Of a stretch of 64,000 nt of DNA, positions 19,064-29,009 are shown in pieces. Every line of letters begins with the position of its first letter. Position 1 is the stretch's first letter. The DNA is from Sphingomonas sp. (GTDB lineage Bacteria > Pseudomonadota > Alphaproteobacteria > Sphingomonadales > Sphingomonadaceae). Under the pieces are notes generated by a model, which saw only the letters and a program-made list of their open reading frames with translations, ran no database searches and had not been told where the DNA came from. The stretch is taken from assembly GCA_019635535.1 (NCBI GenBank), contig JAHBZH010000001.1, positions 1,702,995 to 1,766,994 of the forward strand, read 5' to 3'. Both the position numbers and the translations under genes were made by a program.

Positions 19064-19447
19064 CTATCTTTCGTTCTGCGGCAGGCCGTCCGTGATATCG
19101 TAATAATCGCCTTTCTCGGCGACGAAGATATGCAGGGCGAGCTTCGTGTCCGTTGGCGCATCGAACGCGCCCATCGCGACCGCGATCTTCTCCCGTCCGG
19201 CCGCGTCCCAGAACAGCGACGAGCCGCATTGCGCGCAAAAGCCGCGCCGGACGCGCTCCGACGACTGGAACCAGGTCAGCTTGTCCGCGTCGTCTGCGAT
19301 GGTCAGCGCATCGCGCGCGACGTCCGTCGAAATCCAGTAATGACCGGATTGGCGGCGGCACTGCCGGCAATGACAGGCAATGGAGGGAGGCAAAGCGTGC
19401 GCGACGGTGAACGCAACCGCGCCGCAGAGACAGCTGCCCCGGTGCAT
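19064..19447 (-). CDS. GFA (glutathione-dependent formaldehyde-activating) family protein
   Basis: 127 residues, the usual length for a single GFA domain. The structural zinc motifs are visible: CLCGAV at residues 6-11, CHCRQC at about 25-30 and CAQCGS at about 71-76. The family includes glutathione-dependent formaldehyde-activating enzyme and centromere protein V; most bacterial members have no proven substrate. It ends convergently six bases from the kinase-like gene and lies just downstream of gltA. Confidence 0.88.
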   Translation of the reverse strand: MHRGSCLCGAVAFTVAHALPPSIACHCRQCRRQSGHYWISTDVARDALTIADDADKLTWFQSSERVRRGFCAQCGSSLFWDAAGREKIAVAMGAFDAPTDTKLALHIFVAEKGDYYDITDGLPQNER

Positions 19448-19451
19448 CGGA

Positions 19452-20735
19452 TCAGCGCTTCTCCACCGGCACGAATTCGCGCTGGGCGGGGCCGGTATAA
19501 AGCTGGCGCGGGCGTCCGATCTTCTGCTCCGGATCGGCGATCATCTCGTTCCACTGCGCGACCCAGCCAACGGTGCGGGCGAGCGCGAAGAGGGCGGTGA
19601 ACATCGTCGTCGGGAAGCCGATCGCATTGAGGATCACGCCCGAATAGAAATCGACGTTCGGATAGAGCTTCTTCTCGATGAAATAATCGTCGCTGAGCGC
19701 GATCCGCTCGAGCTCGCGGGCGGTGTCGAGGACGGGATCGGAGATGCCGAGATCGTCGAGCACCTCGGTCGCCGTCTTCTGCATAACCTTCGCGCGCGGA
19801 TCGAAATTCTTGTAGACCCGGTGGCCGAAGCCCATCAGGCGGAACGGATCCTCCTTGTCCTTCGCGCGGGCGATATATTCCGGAATCCGCTCCGGCCGGC
19901 CGATTTCGCGCAACATGTTGAGCGCGGCCTCGTTCGCGCCGCCATGGGCCGGACCCCACAGGCAGGCGATGCCGGCGGCGATGCAGGCGAAGGGATTGGC
20001 ACCCGAGGAGCCGGCGAGGCGCACCGTCGAGGTGGACGCGTTCTGCTCGTGATCGGCGTGAAGGATGAAGATGCGCCGCATCGCATTCTCGATCACCGGA
20101 TTGACATCATAAGGCTCGGCCGGGACGCCGAAGGTCATGCGCAGGAAATTGCCGGTGTAGCTGAGGTCGTTCTGCGGATACATGAACGGCTGGCCGATCG
20201 AATATTTGTAGGCCATCGCCGCGATCGTCGGCATCTTCGCGATCAACCGGTGCGAGGCGATGATCCGCTGCTTGGGATCGGTGATGTCGGTCGAATCGTG
20301 GTAGAAGGCGGAAAGCGCGCCGACCACGCCGCACATGATCGCCATCGGATGCGCGTCGCGCCGGAAGCCGCGATAGAAGGTCGCGAGCTGCTCGTGCAGC
20401 ATGGTGTGGCGGGTGATCGTATGGGTGAAATCGTCGAGCTCGCCCTGGTTCGGTAATTCGCCGTAGAGCAGAAGATAGGCGACTTCCATGAAGCGGGCAT
20501 GTTCGGCCAGATCGTCGATCGCATAGCCGCGATGGAGCAGGATGCCGGCATCGCCGTCGATATAGGTGATTTCCGAGCGGCAGGAGGCCGTCGAGGTGAA
20601 GCCGGGATCGTAGGTGAAGACGTCGGCCTGGCCGTAAAGCTTGCGGATGTCGACGACGTCGGGACCGACCGTTCCGGACATGACCGGCGTGTCGAAGCTC
20701 TTGTCGCCGATCGTGAAGCTGGCCTTGTCCGCCAT
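19452..20735 (-). CDS. gltA: Type II citrate synthase
   Basis: 427 residues, the size of the hexameric, NADH-sensitive type found in Gram-negative bacteria. Conserved motifs include [18 protein letters not shown], the catalytic-His segment [31 protein letters not shown] with the second catalytic His, and the substrate-binding [15 protein letters not shown] with its downstream Asp. The enzyme condenses acetyl-CoA and oxaloacetate to citrate, the entry step of the TCA cycle. It is three bases downstream of gltX on the same strand, and the two are probably cotranscribed. Confidence 0.97.
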   Translation of the reverse strand: MADKASFTIGDKSFDTPVMSGTVGPDVVDIRKLYGQADVFTYDPGFTSTASCRSEITYIDGDAGILLHRGYAIDDLAEHARFMEVAYLLLYGELPNQGELDDFTHTITRHTMLHEQLATFYRGFRRDAHPMAIMCGVVGALSAFYHDSTDITDPKQRIIASHRLIAKMPTIAAMAYKYSIGQPFMYPQNDLSYTGNFLRMTFGVPAEPYDVNPVIENAMRRIFILHADHEQNASTSTVRLAGSSGANPFACIAAGIACLWGPAHGGANEAALNMLREIGRPERIPEYIARAKDKEDPFRLMGFGHRVYKNFDPRAKVMQKTATEVLDDLGISDPVLDTARELERIALSDDYFIEKKLYPNVDFYSGVILNAIGFPTTMFTALFALARTVGWVAQWNEMIADPEQKIGRPRQLYTGPAQREFVPVEKR

Positions 20736-20738
20736 GGT

Positions 20739-22151
20739 CTATTCCTTCCCCATTTGGTCGGCGATCCGCGCGAGGCTTTCGTCCCGCCCGAGCAGCGCCA
20801 ATACGTCGAATATGCCCGGCGATGTCGCCCGGCCGGTCAGCGCCGCCCGCAAGGGCTGCGCCACCTGGCCCAGCTTCACGCCTTCGGCCTCGGCAACCTC
20901 CCGCACCGCCTGCTCCGTCGCCTCGGCCGTCCAGTCCCCCAATGCGGCGAGCGCGGCATGGACGAGGGCGAGCAGGTCCCGCGCCGCGCCTTCTAGCAAA
21001 GCGGTGGCCTTCTCGTCCATGACCAGCGGACGCGGCTTGAACAGGAAGAGAGCGCCATCCGTCAACTCGTTGAGATCCTTGGCGCGCGGCGTCAGCTGCG
21101 GCATCGCCGCGGCGAGCAGATCGATGTCGCTGGCGTCGAGTCCGCGGCCCAGCGCGCCTTCGATCCTGTGATCGACCAAGGTGGCGAGCCGGCGCGGATC
21201 GGCCTCGCGCAGATAATGGCCGTTCAGATTTTCCAGCTTCTTCATGTCGAAGCGCGAGGGCGAACGTCCCACCTGCGGAAGATCGAACCAGCGCACGGCA
21301 TCTTCGCGGGCGATGATCTCCTCGTCGCCATGCCCCCAGCCGAGCCGCAGCAGATAGTTGAACACGGATTCGGGCAACATGCCGAGCTCGTCGCGATAGG
21401 TTTCGACGCCCAGCGCACCGTGGCGTTTGGAGAGCTTGGCGCCGTCCGATCCGTGGATCAGCGGAACATGGGCATAGGTCGGCTCCGGCCAGCCCATGGC
21501 CCGGATGATGCCGAGCTGGCGGAAGGCGTTGTTGAGATGATCATCGCCCCGGATGATGTGGGTGACGCCCATGTCGTGATCGTCGACGACGACGGCGAGC
21601 ATGTAGGTCGGTGTGCCGTCCGAGCGGAGCAGCACGAAATCGTCGATCTCGGCATTCTGGACGGTGACTTCGCCCTGCACCTGGTCGTGGACCGTGGCGG
21701 CGCCCTCGCGCGGCGCGCACAGGCGGACGACGAAGGGCTGGTCCTCCGGCCCGTCGTCGCGGTCGCGCCAGGGGCTGTCGATCCGGAACGGGCGCCGCGC
21801 CGCCTGCGCGGCCTCGCGCTGGGCGGCCAGCTCCTCGGCGGTCATCCAGCAGCGATAGGCGTGGCCGGCGGCGAGAAGCTGGTGCGCGACCTCGGCATGG
21901 CGCTCCGCGAATTTCGACTGGAAATACGCATCGTCGTCCCAGTCGAGGCCGAGCCATTTCATGCCGTCCAGGATCGCGTCGATCGCCGCCTGGGTGGAGC
22001 GCGCCTTGTCGGTGTCCTCGATCCGCAGCAGGAATTTGCCGCCATGACGGCGCGCGTAGAGCCAGTTGAACAAGGCGGTGCGCGCGCCGCCGATATGTAG
22101 GAAGCCGGTGGGCGAGGGCGCGAACCGGGTGACGATGGTGCTTGCGCTCAC
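20739..22151 (-). CDS. gltX: Glutamyl-tRNA synthetase
   Basis: 470 residues from GTG 22151, placed seven bases after GGAG; a TTG at 22166 would add five residues without its own good site. The class I signature HIGH region appears as [19 protein letters not shown] and the KMSKS loop as [11 protein letters not shown]. The middle contains the tRNA-acceptor binding region and the C-terminus is the helical anticodon-binding domain. It charges tRNA-Glu (and, where no GlnRS exists, tRNA-Gln). The start codon lies only 26 bases from the divergent comEC start, so the two promoters must overlap each other's coding sequence. Confidence 0.96.
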   Translation of the reverse strand: MSASTIVTRFAPSPTGFLHIGGARTALFNWLYARRHGGKFLLRIEDTDKARSTQAAIDAILDGMKWLGLDWDDDAYFQSKFAERHAEVAHQLLAAGHAYRCWMTAEELAAQREAAQAARRPFRIDSPWRDRDDGPEDQPFVVRLCAPREGAATVHDQVQGEVTVQNAEIDDFVLLRSDGTPTYMLAVVVDDHDMGVTHIIRGDDHLNNAFRQLGIIRAMGWPEPTYAHVPLIHGSDGAKLSKRHGALGVETYRDELGMLPESVFNYLLRLGWGHGDEEIIAREDAVRWFDLPQVGRSPSRFDMKKLENLNGHYLREADPRRLATLVDHRIEGALGRGLDASDIDLLAAAMPQLTPRAKDLNELTDGALFLFKPRPLVMDEKATALLEGAARDLLALVHAALAALGDWTAEATEQAVREVAEAEGVKLGQVAQPLRAALTGRATSPGIFDVLALLGRDESLARIADQMGKE

Positions 22152-22177
22152 GCGGCGCTTCTCCAAGGATGGGCCGC

Positions 22178-24475
22178 ATGGCGACCGGGGAAGGAGCGGC
22201 CCCTAGCATAGCCGATGCGCCGCGACCAAGGGCGCGCGCATTCCCATGGCCGCGCCCGGGCGGCTGGCTCGAATCCCGTTTCGACGCCGAGCGCGACCAA
22301 TTGCCGCTCTGGCTGCCGGTGGGGATGCTCGCGGGCATCTCCTTCTGGTTCTGGCTGCCCACCGAATCCGGGCGAATCGCCTATATCATCGCGGCCGTCG
22401 CCGTGGCGCTCGGGCTGGCCGCCACGGCGGGCGCGAGCCGCTGGGGCCGGGCGACGGCGATCTTCGCGCTCGCCACGGCGGTTGGCGCCGCCCTGATCTG
22501 GTGGCAGGCGGAGCGGGTCGCCGCGCCCCGGCTGGAGCGGCCCGGCCTGATGACCTTCACCGCCACGGTCGAGGCCGTCCAGGCGCTCGCCGCGCCGCGC
22601 CCGGCCACCCGCCTCGTGGTCGCGCCGGAGGGCGAGGGCATGCCGGCCCGGCTGCGGGTGACGATCCGCGAGGGGCAGGAGCCGGCGGGTCTCGCGCCGG
22701 GCGCCCGGGTGCAAATCCGCGCCTGGATGATGCCGCCGGCGCCGATGGCCGTGCCGGGCGGCTATGATTTCGAGCGCGCCGCCTGGTTCCAGCGGATCGG
22801 CGGGACCGGGCGGGCGCTGGAGGTGCGCGTCGTCGCCCCGCCCGCCGCGCGCGGCTGGCAGGCCCGCTTGGCCGACTGGCGCCAGCGGCTCGCCGCCCAT
22901 ATCCGCGCGCGGCTCGACGGGGCGGGGCAGGGCGGCATCGCCGCCGCGCTCGCCACCGGCGACCAGCTCGGCATTCCCGAGGCGGATGCGGAGGCGATGC
23001 GCCGCTCCGGTCTCGCCCATCTGCTCTCGGTCAGCGGCCTGCACCTGACCGCCGTGGTGGGCGCGGCGATGCTGCTGACGCTGAAGCTGTTGGCGCTGAG
23101 CCCGGCGCTGGCGCTGCGGCTGCGCCTCGTGCTGATCGCGGCCGCCGTCGGGGCGCTGGCGGGGATCGCCTATACCTTGCTGACCGGCTCGGAGGTGCCG
23201 ACGGTGCGCTCGTGCATCGCGGCCCTGCTGGTGCTCACCGGCATCGCGCTCGGCCGCGATGCACTCACCTTGCGGCTGGTCGCGACCGGGGCGCTGGTCG
23301 TGCTGTTCCTCTGGCCGGAATCGGCGGTGGGGGCGAGCTTTCAGATGAGCTTCGCGGCGATGGTGGCGATCGTCGCGCTGCACGAGCATCCGCGCATCCA
23401 GGCCCTGCTCTCGCGCCGCGACGAAGGCGGGCTGGCCAAGACGGGGCGCGTCCTGCTCGGCCTCGCCCTGACCGGCCTCGCGGTCGAGCTGGCGTTGACG
23501 CCGATCGCCCTGTTCCATTTCCACAAGGCGGGACTCTACGGCGCCGCTGCCAATGTGATCGCCATTCCGCTCACCACCTTCGTCATCATGCCGCTGGAGG
23601 CGCTGGCCTTGTTGTTCGATCTGGCCGGGCTGGGCACGCCTTTCTGGTGGCTGGCCGGCAAGACGCTCTCGCTGCTGCTCGGCCTCGCTCACGCCACCGC
23701 CAACGCGCCGGGCGCGGTCGCCCTGCTCCCCGCCATGCCGCGCGGGGCCTTCGCGCTGATGATCGGCGGCGGGCTGTGGCTGTGCCTGTGGCGGACAGGC
23801 TGGCGACGCTGGGGGTTGGCGCCGGTCGCGGCCGGCGCGCTCTGGGCGTTGGCGACACCCACCGCCGATCTGCTCGTCACCGATGACGGGCGCCACCTCG
23901 TGCTGCGCGGCGAGGATGGCCGCCTCGCGATATTGCGTCCGCGCGCCGGCAGCTATGTGCGCGACACTTTGGCCGAGATTTCCGGGGCGCCGCCCGATTT
24001 CCTCGATTTCGACGAATTGCCCAATGCGGCGTGCAGCGCCGACCTGTGCGCGGCGAACATCGATCGCGACGGGCGGCGCTGGCGCATCCTCGCCACCCGC
24101 AGCCGCCATTTCGTGCGCTGGGACGAGATGGTGCGCGCCTGCGCGGCGGCCGATATCGTCGTCTCCGATCGCCGCCTACCGCGCGCCTGCCAACCGCGCT
24201 GGCTGCGCGCCGATCGTGATCTGCTGCGCCGGACCGGTGGCCTCGCCATCACGTTCGGCGAACGTCTCCGAGTTGCCAGCACGGCGGCGATGAGCGGCGA
24301 ACGGCCGTGGCGGACGGTTCGGCCGTTCCGGCCGCGTGGAGCGGTCAGTAGCGGCGCAGCAGCCCCGCCAGCCGGCCCTGGATCTGCACTTGCTCCGGCC
24401 GGTAGCGCTGCGGATCATATTGCCGGTTGGCCGGATCGAGCCGGATCATCTGGCCCTCGCGGCGGAAGGTCTTGA
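22178..24475 (+). CDS. comEC: ComEC/Rec2-family DNA-uptake channel protein
   Basis: 765 residues from ATG 22178, nine bases after AAGG; ATG 22169 is an alternative. It has an N-terminal membrane region and OB-like DUF4131 segment, then the competence domain with the family's hallmark [14 protein letters not shown] near residue 290, followed by many hydrophobic segments to about residue 560. The C-terminal soluble part ([19 protein letters not shown] onward) corresponds to the beta-lactamase-like region, but no HxHxDH metal motif is visible. It should form the inner-membrane channel for single-stranded DNA in transformation. The last 40 or so residues are encoded opposite the end of lexA and look like read-through, an odd feature. 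Confidence 0.88.
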   Translation: MATGEGAAPSIADAPRPRARAFPWPRPGGWLESRFDAERDQLPLWLPVGMLAGISFWFWLPTESGRIAYIIAAVAVALGLAATAGASRWGRATAIFALATAVGAALIWWQAERVAAPRLERPGLMTFTATVEAVQALAAPRPATRLVVAPEGEGMPARLRVTIREGQEPAGLAPGARVQIRAWMMPPAPMAVPGGYDFERAAWFQRIGGTGRALEVRVVAPPAARGWQARLADWRQRLAAHIRARLDGAGQGGIAAALATGDQLGIPEADAEAMRRSGLAHLLSVSGLHLTAVVGAAMLLTLKLLALSPALALRLRLVLIAAAVGALAGIAYTLLTGSEVPTVRSCIAALLVLTGIALGRDALTLRLVATGALVVLFLWPESAVGASFQMSFAAMVAIVALHEHPRIQALLSRRDEGGLAKTGRVLLGLALTGLAVELALTPIALFHFHKAGLYGAAANVIAIPLTTFVIMPLEALALLFDLAGLGTPFWWLAGKTLSLLLGLAHATANAPGAVALLPAMPRGAFALMIGGGLWLCLWRTGWRRWGLAPVAAGALWALATPTADLLVTDDGRHLVLRGEDGRLAILRPRAGSYVRDTLAEISGAPPDFLDFDELPNAACSADLCAANIDRDGRRWRILATRSRHFVRWDEMVRACAAADIVVSDRRLPRACQPRWLRADRDLLRRTGGLAITFGERLRVASTAAMSGERPWRTVRPFRPRGAVSSGAAAPPAGPGSALAPAGSAADHIAGWPDRAGSSGPRGGRS

Positions 24476-24995
24476 GCGTCGCTTCCTCGTCGTCGATCAG
24501 CGCGACCACGATCTCGCCGTCGCGCGCCGTCTCCTGCCGGCGGATCAGCGCATAGTCGCCGTCGAGAATGCCTTCCTCGACCATCGAATCGCCGGCCACT
24601 TCCAGCGCATAATGCTCGCCAGGGCCGAGCAACGCGGCAGGGACGGGCAATGTGTCCGTGCCCTGCAGCGCCTCGATCGGCGTGCCGGCCGCGATCCGGC
24701 CGTGCAGCGGGATGTCCAGGATGTCGTTGGCGGCGCGGGGCGGCGCAACCGGAACACTGGCGTTCGCCGCGGCGGGCCGGACGTCCGGCATCTTCAGCAC
24801 CTCGAGCGCCCGCGCCCGGTTGGGCAGGCGCCGGATAAAGCCGCGCTCCTCCAGCGCCGATATGAGCCGGTGGACGCCGCTCTTCGACTTGAGATCGAGC
24901 GCCTCCTTCATTTCCTCGAACGAAGGCGAGACGCCACTCTCGGACAGCTTGGCGTTGATGTAGAGAAGCAGTTCCTGTTGCTTGCGAGTCAGCAT
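24345..24995 (-). CDS. lexA: LexA SOS repressor
   Basis: 216 residues. The N-terminal winged-helix domain begins [20 protein letters not shown] and includes the recognition region [20 protein letters not shown]. The autocleavage site is Ala103-Gly104 in GRIAAGTP, with catalytic Ser137 ([10 protein letters not shown]) and Lys175 (EATLKTFRR). RecA-stimulated self-cleavage relieves repression of DNA-repair genes. Three GTTC half-sites with exact 7-nt spacing lie 17-42 bases upstream of the start codon, so the gene is autoregulated. The 3' end overlaps comEC, transcribed convergently, by 131 bases. Confidence 0.97.
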   Translation of the reverse strand: MLTRKQQELLLYINAKLSESGVSPSFEEMKEALDLKSKSGVHRLISALEERGFIRRLPNRARALEVLKMPDVRPAAANASVPVAPPRAANDILDIPLHGRIAAGTPIEALQGTDTLPVPAALLGPGEHYALEVAGDSMVEEGILDGDYALIRRQETARDGEIVVALIDDEEATLKTFRREGQMIRLDPANRQYDPQRYRPEQVQIQGRLAGLLRRY

Positions 24996-25011
24996 CCGGG
25001 TTCTCCCGAAA

Positions 25012-25037
25012 GAACGTATACGGAACGTGTAAGGAAC
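25012..25037 (-). promoter_or_regulatory. LexA operator with three GTTC half-sites
   Basis: On the minus strand GTTC occurs at 25037-25034, 25026-25023 and 25015-25012, each separated by exactly seven bases (CTTACAC and CGTATAC). GTTC-N7-GTTC is the alphaproteobacterial SOS box. Here two boxes share the middle half-site, just upstream of lexA. Confidence 0.93.
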
Positions 25038-25050
25038 GCTTCGTCAGGTG

Positions 25051-25629
25051 TCAAGCGGCGGCGGCGAGGTTCAGGAAATTGCGCAACAGCGTATGGCCGT
25101 GCGCGCTGGCGATGCTTTCGGGATGGAACTGGACGCCGTGGATCGGCAATCCGCGGTGGCGCACGCCCTGGACGGTGCCGTCCGGCGCGGTCGCATTGAC
25201 GATCAGCGCATCGGGGATGCTTTCCGGTGCCAGAATCAGCGAATGATAACGCGTCGCCGGAAAAGGCGAGGGCAGACCGGCGAAGACGCCGCTGCCGTCA
25301 TGCACGATATCGGAAACCTTGCCGTGCATGATCGCCGGCGCCCGCGCGATCGCCGCGCCGAAATGCCGCCCGATCGCCTGATGGCCGAGGCAGACGCCCA
25401 GCAGGGGGCGTCGTGCCGTGGTGCAGGCCGCGACCAGATCGAGCGAAATGCCGGCCTCGTCCGGCGCGCCCGGCCCCGGCGAGATCAGGAACGCCGCCGC
25501 GCCGCTGGCCAGCGCCTCCGCGGCACTCAGCGAGTCGTTGCGCGCGACCCCTACCTCGGCGCCGATCTCCTGCAGATAGTGAACCAGGTTCCAGGTGAAG
25601 CTGTCATAATTGTCGATGACGAGGATCAC
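25051..25629 (-). CDS. trpG: Glutamine amidotransferase subunit of anthranilate / aminodeoxychorismate synthase
   Basis: 192 residues from GTG 25629, giving the family's standard start ILVIDNYDSFTWNLVHYL; ATG 25653 would add eight residues and overlap ppiD. The class I glutaminase triad is present: Cys in LLGVCLGHQAIG, and His and Glu in GVQFHPESI. With TrpE it makes anthranilate (tryptophan); with PabB it makes aminodeoxychorismate (folate). Many bacteria use one amphibolic subunit for both. No trpE, pabB, trpD or trpC is present next to it, although in related genomes, as I recall, it sits in a trpEGDC cluster at this position. It is probably cotranscribed with ppiD upstream. Confidence 0.92.
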   Translation of the reverse strand: MILVIDNYDSFTWNLVHYLQEIGAEVGVARNDSLSAAEALASGAAAFLISPGPGAPDEAGISLDLVAACTTARRPLLGVCLGHQAIGRHFGAAIARAPAIMHGKVSDIVHDGSGVFAGLPSPFPATRYHSLILAPESIPDALIVNATAPDGTVQGVRHRGLPIHGVQFHPESIASAHGHTLLRNFLNLAAAA

Positions 25630-25639
25630 CCGGCCGGGC

Positions 25640-27586
25640 TCATTGCTGCGCATTCCCCGACAGCCGGGCGCGCATCCGGGCGATCGCATCGGCATTGCGC
25701 TCGACCCGGCTGCGCGCCTCGACGGCGCGGGCGAATTGCTGGGCGATCTCCTCGGCGGCCGAACCGGAGAATTCGGCGCGCGTGGTGGCGATCAGCTCCG
25801 GCCGGTCGGCGGCGTTGCCGGGGGTGCGCGTCGCATGGTGGACGACGAACCAGCCCGCGTCGTTCGGTGCCGCGACAAGCCGCGCGCGGCCTTCCGGCAG
25901 GCTGAACAGGGCGAGCAGCGGCGGTGGCACCTGCTGGGCGCCCTGGCTGATCTCCAGGCGCTGCATGTTGACGGCCTGGGGTGTTGGCAGGCGTGGCTGC
26001 GCGGCGGCAAAGGCGGCGGCCGGCGCCGTGCCGCCGTTGATGCGATCGACAATGCTCTGCGCGATCTGCCGGGCGCGGACGAGGGCGCGTTCCTGCACCA
26101 ATGCGGCGCGCACTTCGTTCTGGATCTGCGCCAGCGGCGGCGGCGCGGCCGGGATCACCCGCTCGACGTCAACGAGGGCGAAGCGGTTCTCGCCTTCCAG
26201 GGTTTCGATTGCGGGCTCGGGGTCGTCGGCGTCGATCTCGAATGCTGTGCGCAACAGCGGCGCGAGGCCGGGCGGGATCGACCAGACCTGGCCGGGCACC
26301 TGGCCGTTCGCGGTGATCGGCGGGGTGGTGATGAGATTGAGGCCGTTGGCGCGAGCCACTTGCTCGACGTTGGCGCCGCCGGAAATGCCTTCTTCGATGC
26401 GTTGGATCAGCACATTCATCAGGTCCGCGCTCTTGCGCTGCTCGATCGCCTGGGCGATTTCGGCCCGCACATTTTCGAGCGGGCGGGCCGCGCTGCGCTC
26501 CACCGCTTCGACGCGCACGACGTGGAAACCCAAGTCCGAACGGATCGGCCCCGCCACGGCGCCCTGTTCGGCGCCGAATGCCGCGCGCGCTACTTCGGGA
26601 GACGTCTCGCCGGCAAACTGTTCCTGGGTGCGACTGGGGAATGTGATGTCGCGCGCGCCGAAGCCGGCCTGGGAAGCGGCGTCGGCGAAACTCGTCCCGC
26701 CGCGCACCCGCTGGACGAACGCATCCGCCGTCGCCTGGTCCTGGAGCACCACCTGCTGGAGCGAGCGCGTCTGGCGCGGGCCGAACTCGGCCTGGTTGTC
26801 GCGATAATATGCGGCGATCTCGGCATCGGTCGCGCTGGCGCGCGCGGCGATCAGATCCGGGCTGATCATCGCGAAGCGGACCACGCGCCGCTCGGGAATG
26901 GAAAAGCGCGCGCGGTTACGTGTGTAATAGGCTTGAATCTCCTGCGCCGACGGCGCGATGCCTTCGGCCAGCAACTCGGCGGGAACGACGCCGATCGTAC
27001 CGGTTCGACGTTCCAGCAGCAGGTTGGCATATTCGCGAGCAATGCCCTCCGGTGCGCGCGCGCCGATCGCCACCGGGCCCAGCAGCTGGCGCTGCATCAG
27101 CGAGCGGGCGAGGTCGTCGCGCAACTGGGCCTCGGTGATGTTCTGCGACTGGAGCATTTGGCGGAAGGTCGCATCGTCGAACTGGCCGGTGAAATTGCGG
27201 AAGGCCGGGATGTTGACGATCTCGCGATCGACCATGCGCTGCGAAACGACCAGGCCCTGTCTGCCGCCGAAGGCCTGGATCGCCTTGCCGATGATGAGCT
27301 GGTCGAGCATCGCATCGAACGCGCCCATCTCCAGGAAGGTCGCCATGTCGAGCGTCGGCTGCTGCTGGCGGGCCTGGGCGAACTGGCGGTTGATGAGGTC
27401 GTTGAGCTCGGTTTCGCCCACCGGCCTGCCGTCTACGCGGGCGATGCGGTCGCCGCTTCCGCCGCCGGCGAGGCCGCCCATGCCCCCCATGCCATCGGTG
27501 CCAAAGCCGGTGACGACCATCGCGCCGAGAGCGAGCGCCAATATGGCGGCCATGGTCCAGGTGCGAACTTTGCGGGAAAGGGCCAT
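25640..27586 (-). CDS. ppiD: PpiD-type membrane-anchored peptidyl-prolyl isomerase (SurA N-terminal domain)
   Basis: 648 residues. The start gives MALSRKVRTWTMAAILALALGAMVVTG, a short cytoplasmic N-terminus and a single transmembrane anchor. A SurA-like N-terminal domain (ARVDGRPVGETELNDLINRQ, residues about 50-170) is followed by a parvulin-type domain (around residues 260-360, ATADAFVQRVRGGTSFADAA...LGFHVVRVE) and a C-terminal SurA-like segment. It acts in the periplasm as a chaperone for proteins leaving the Sec translocon. tpiA and secG are divergent; trpG follows on the same strand. Confidence 0.88.
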   Translation of the reverse strand: MALSRKVRTWTMAAILALALGAMVVTGFGTDGMGGMGGLAGGGSGDRIARVDGRPVGETELNDLINRQFAQARQQQPTLDMATFLEMGAFDAMLDQLIIGKAIQAFGGRQGLVVSQRMVDREIVNIPAFRNFTGQFDDATFRQMLQSQNITEAQLRDDLARSLMQRQLLGPVAIGARAPEGIAREYANLLLERRTGTIGVVPAELLAEGIAPSAQEIQAYYTRNRARFSIPERRVVRFAMISPDLIAARASATDAEIAAYYRDNQAEFGPRQTRSLQQVVLQDQATADAFVQRVRGGTSFADAASQAGFGARDITFPSRTQEQFAGETSPEVARAAFGAEQGAVAGPIRSDLGFHVVRVEAVERSAARPLENVRAEIAQAIEQRKSADLMNVLIQRIEEGISGGANVEQVARANGLNLITTPPITANGQVPGQVWSIPPGLAPLLRTAFEIDADDPEPAIETLEGENRFALVDVERVIPAAPPPLAQIQNEVRAALVQERALVRARQIAQSIVDRINGGTAPAAAFAAAQPRLPTPQAVNMQRLEISQGAQQVPPPLLALFSLPEGRARLVAAPNDAGWFVVHHATRTPGNAADRPELIATTRAEFSGSAAEEIAQQFARAVEARSRVERNADAIARMRARLSGNAQQ

Positions 27587-27703
27587 TTTTGATCCTGAAG
27601 AAGACTGTTCGGCGCGCTCAATAGAAGCAGGGCGTGGCGGGGGCAAGCTTGGCACCGGCCCGCGCGCTTGCTAGGCGCCCCATCAACCAGCAGGGAATTC
27701 GAA

Positions 27704-28453
27704 ATGGACCTCCGCCGCAAGCTCGTCGTCGGCAACTGGAAGATGAACGGGAGCATCGCCCAGTTGGGGGAGCTTGCGGGTATCACCGAGGCTGCGCGCG
27801 AGTCGGGTGGCGTGGATGTCGGCATCTGTCCGCCCTTCACGCTTATCGCGCCCGCCGTCACCCGATCCGGCGGTCTGATGATCGGCGCGCAGGATTGCCA
27901 CGCGAAAGAGAGCGGCGCCCATACCGGTTGCGTGTCCGTTGCGATGGTGAAGGAGGCAGGAGCCCGCGCCGTCATTGTCGGCCATAGCGAGCGCCGGGCG
28001 GACCAGCACGAGAAAGATGGCGAAATTCAGCTCAAGGCGGAGGCCGCGCTGGCCGGCGGGCTGCTCACGATCGTGTGCGTCGGCGAAAGCGCGGCGGAGC
28101 GCGAAGCTGGCCGCCATGTCGAGGTGGTGCGGTCGCAGCTCGCCGGTTCGCTTCCCGACAATTGGGAGGATGGCGAGCTGGTCGTCGCCTATGAGCCGGT
28201 CTGGGCGATCGGCACTGGCAAGGTCGCGACGCCCGCCGATGTCGCGGAAATGCACGCGGACATCCGCGCCGCTCTGGTCGCCCGCCATGGCGAGCGCGGC
28301 GGGCGGGTGCGCATCCTCTATGGCGGCTCGGTCAAGGCCGACAATGCCGCCGAGCTGTTTGCCGTGCCGGACGTGGACGGCGCGCTGGTCGGCGGGGCGA
28401 GCCTCACCGCCGACGCCTTCGTGCCGATCGTCGAAGCCGCCGCGCGCAGTTGA
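27704..28453 (+). CDS. tpiA: Triosephosphate isomerase
   Basis: 249 residues, normal length. Active-site residues are all visible: Lys13 in GNWKMN, His94 in VGHSERR, and Glu164 in AYEPVWAIGTGK, followed by the loop-7 YGGSVKADNA phosphate-binding segment. It interconverts dihydroxyacetone phosphate and glyceraldehyde-3-phosphate in glycolysis and gluconeogenesis. It is transcribed away from ppiD and followed by secG and pyrG on the same strand. Confidence 0.97.
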   Translation: MDLRRKLVVGNWKMNGSIAQLGELAGITEAARESGGVDVGICPPFTLIAPAVTRSGGLMIGAQDCHAKESGAHTGCVSVAMVKEAGARAVIVGHSERRADQHEKDGEIQLKAEAALAGGLLTIVCVGESAAEREAGRHVEVVRSQLAGSLPDNWEDGELVVAYEPVWAIGTGKVATPADVAEMHADIRAALVARHGERGGRVRILYGGSVKADNAAELFAVPDVDGALVGGASLTADAFVPIVEAAARS

Positions 28454-28519
28454 ACCGACGCGCCCGATCGACTAGATCGCGCGCCGACCCTGATTTCCCT
28501 TTCGCGAAAGACCGCTCTC

Positions 28520-28915
28520 ATGTCCGGCCTGTTCACCTTCATCCTGATCGTCCAGGCGTTCGTCGCCCTCGCGATGATCACGGTCATCCTGATGCAGCGT
28601 TCGGAAGGCGGCGGCTTCGCCGGCGGCGGCAGTCCATCGGGCCTGATGACAGCGCGCGGCGCATCGGACTTCCTCACGCGATCGACCTCGATCCTGGCGA
28701 CCGTGTTCGTCGTGCTTTCGATCGTCCTGGCCGGTCTCGCCGCCAATACCGGCGGTCCGCGTACCATCGATCCGAATCTCGCCCGGCAGGCTCCGGCCGC
28801 CCCGGTCCAGCCGCAACAGCCGTTCACGCTGCCCGGCGCCGCGCCGCAGGGCGCTCCGACCGACCAGGCCCCTGCCGCGACCAATCAGGCGGGTGGCGTT
28901 CCGATCGCGCAATAA
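28520..28915 (+). CDS. secG: Preprotein translocase subunit SecG
   Basis: 131 residues. Two membrane segments flank the conserved cytoplasmic loop: residues 1-24 (FTFILIVQAFVALAMITVILMQ), then RSEGGGFAGGGSPSGLMTARGASDFLTRST, then a second segment (LATVFVVLSIVLAGLAA). The C-terminal tail is Pro/Ala/Gln-rich and probably disordered, as usual in alphaproteobacteria. SecG joins SecY and SecE in the inner-membrane translocation channel. It lies between tpiA and pyrG. Confidence 0.95.
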   Translation: MSGLFTFILIVQAFVALAMITVILMQRSEGGGFAGGGSPSGLMTARGASDFLTRSTSILATVFVVLSIVLAGLAANTGGPRTIDPNLARQAPAAPVQPQQPFTLPGAAPQGAPTDQAPAATNQAGGVPIAQ

Positions 28916-29009
28916 GCTTATTGACCTGCAAGCCTCGCGAGGACGGCGCAAATAAAATCGATTCGGCGGCTTGCCCGAATCCGTTCCGTCCGCTTAAGCC
29001 CATCCTCCC

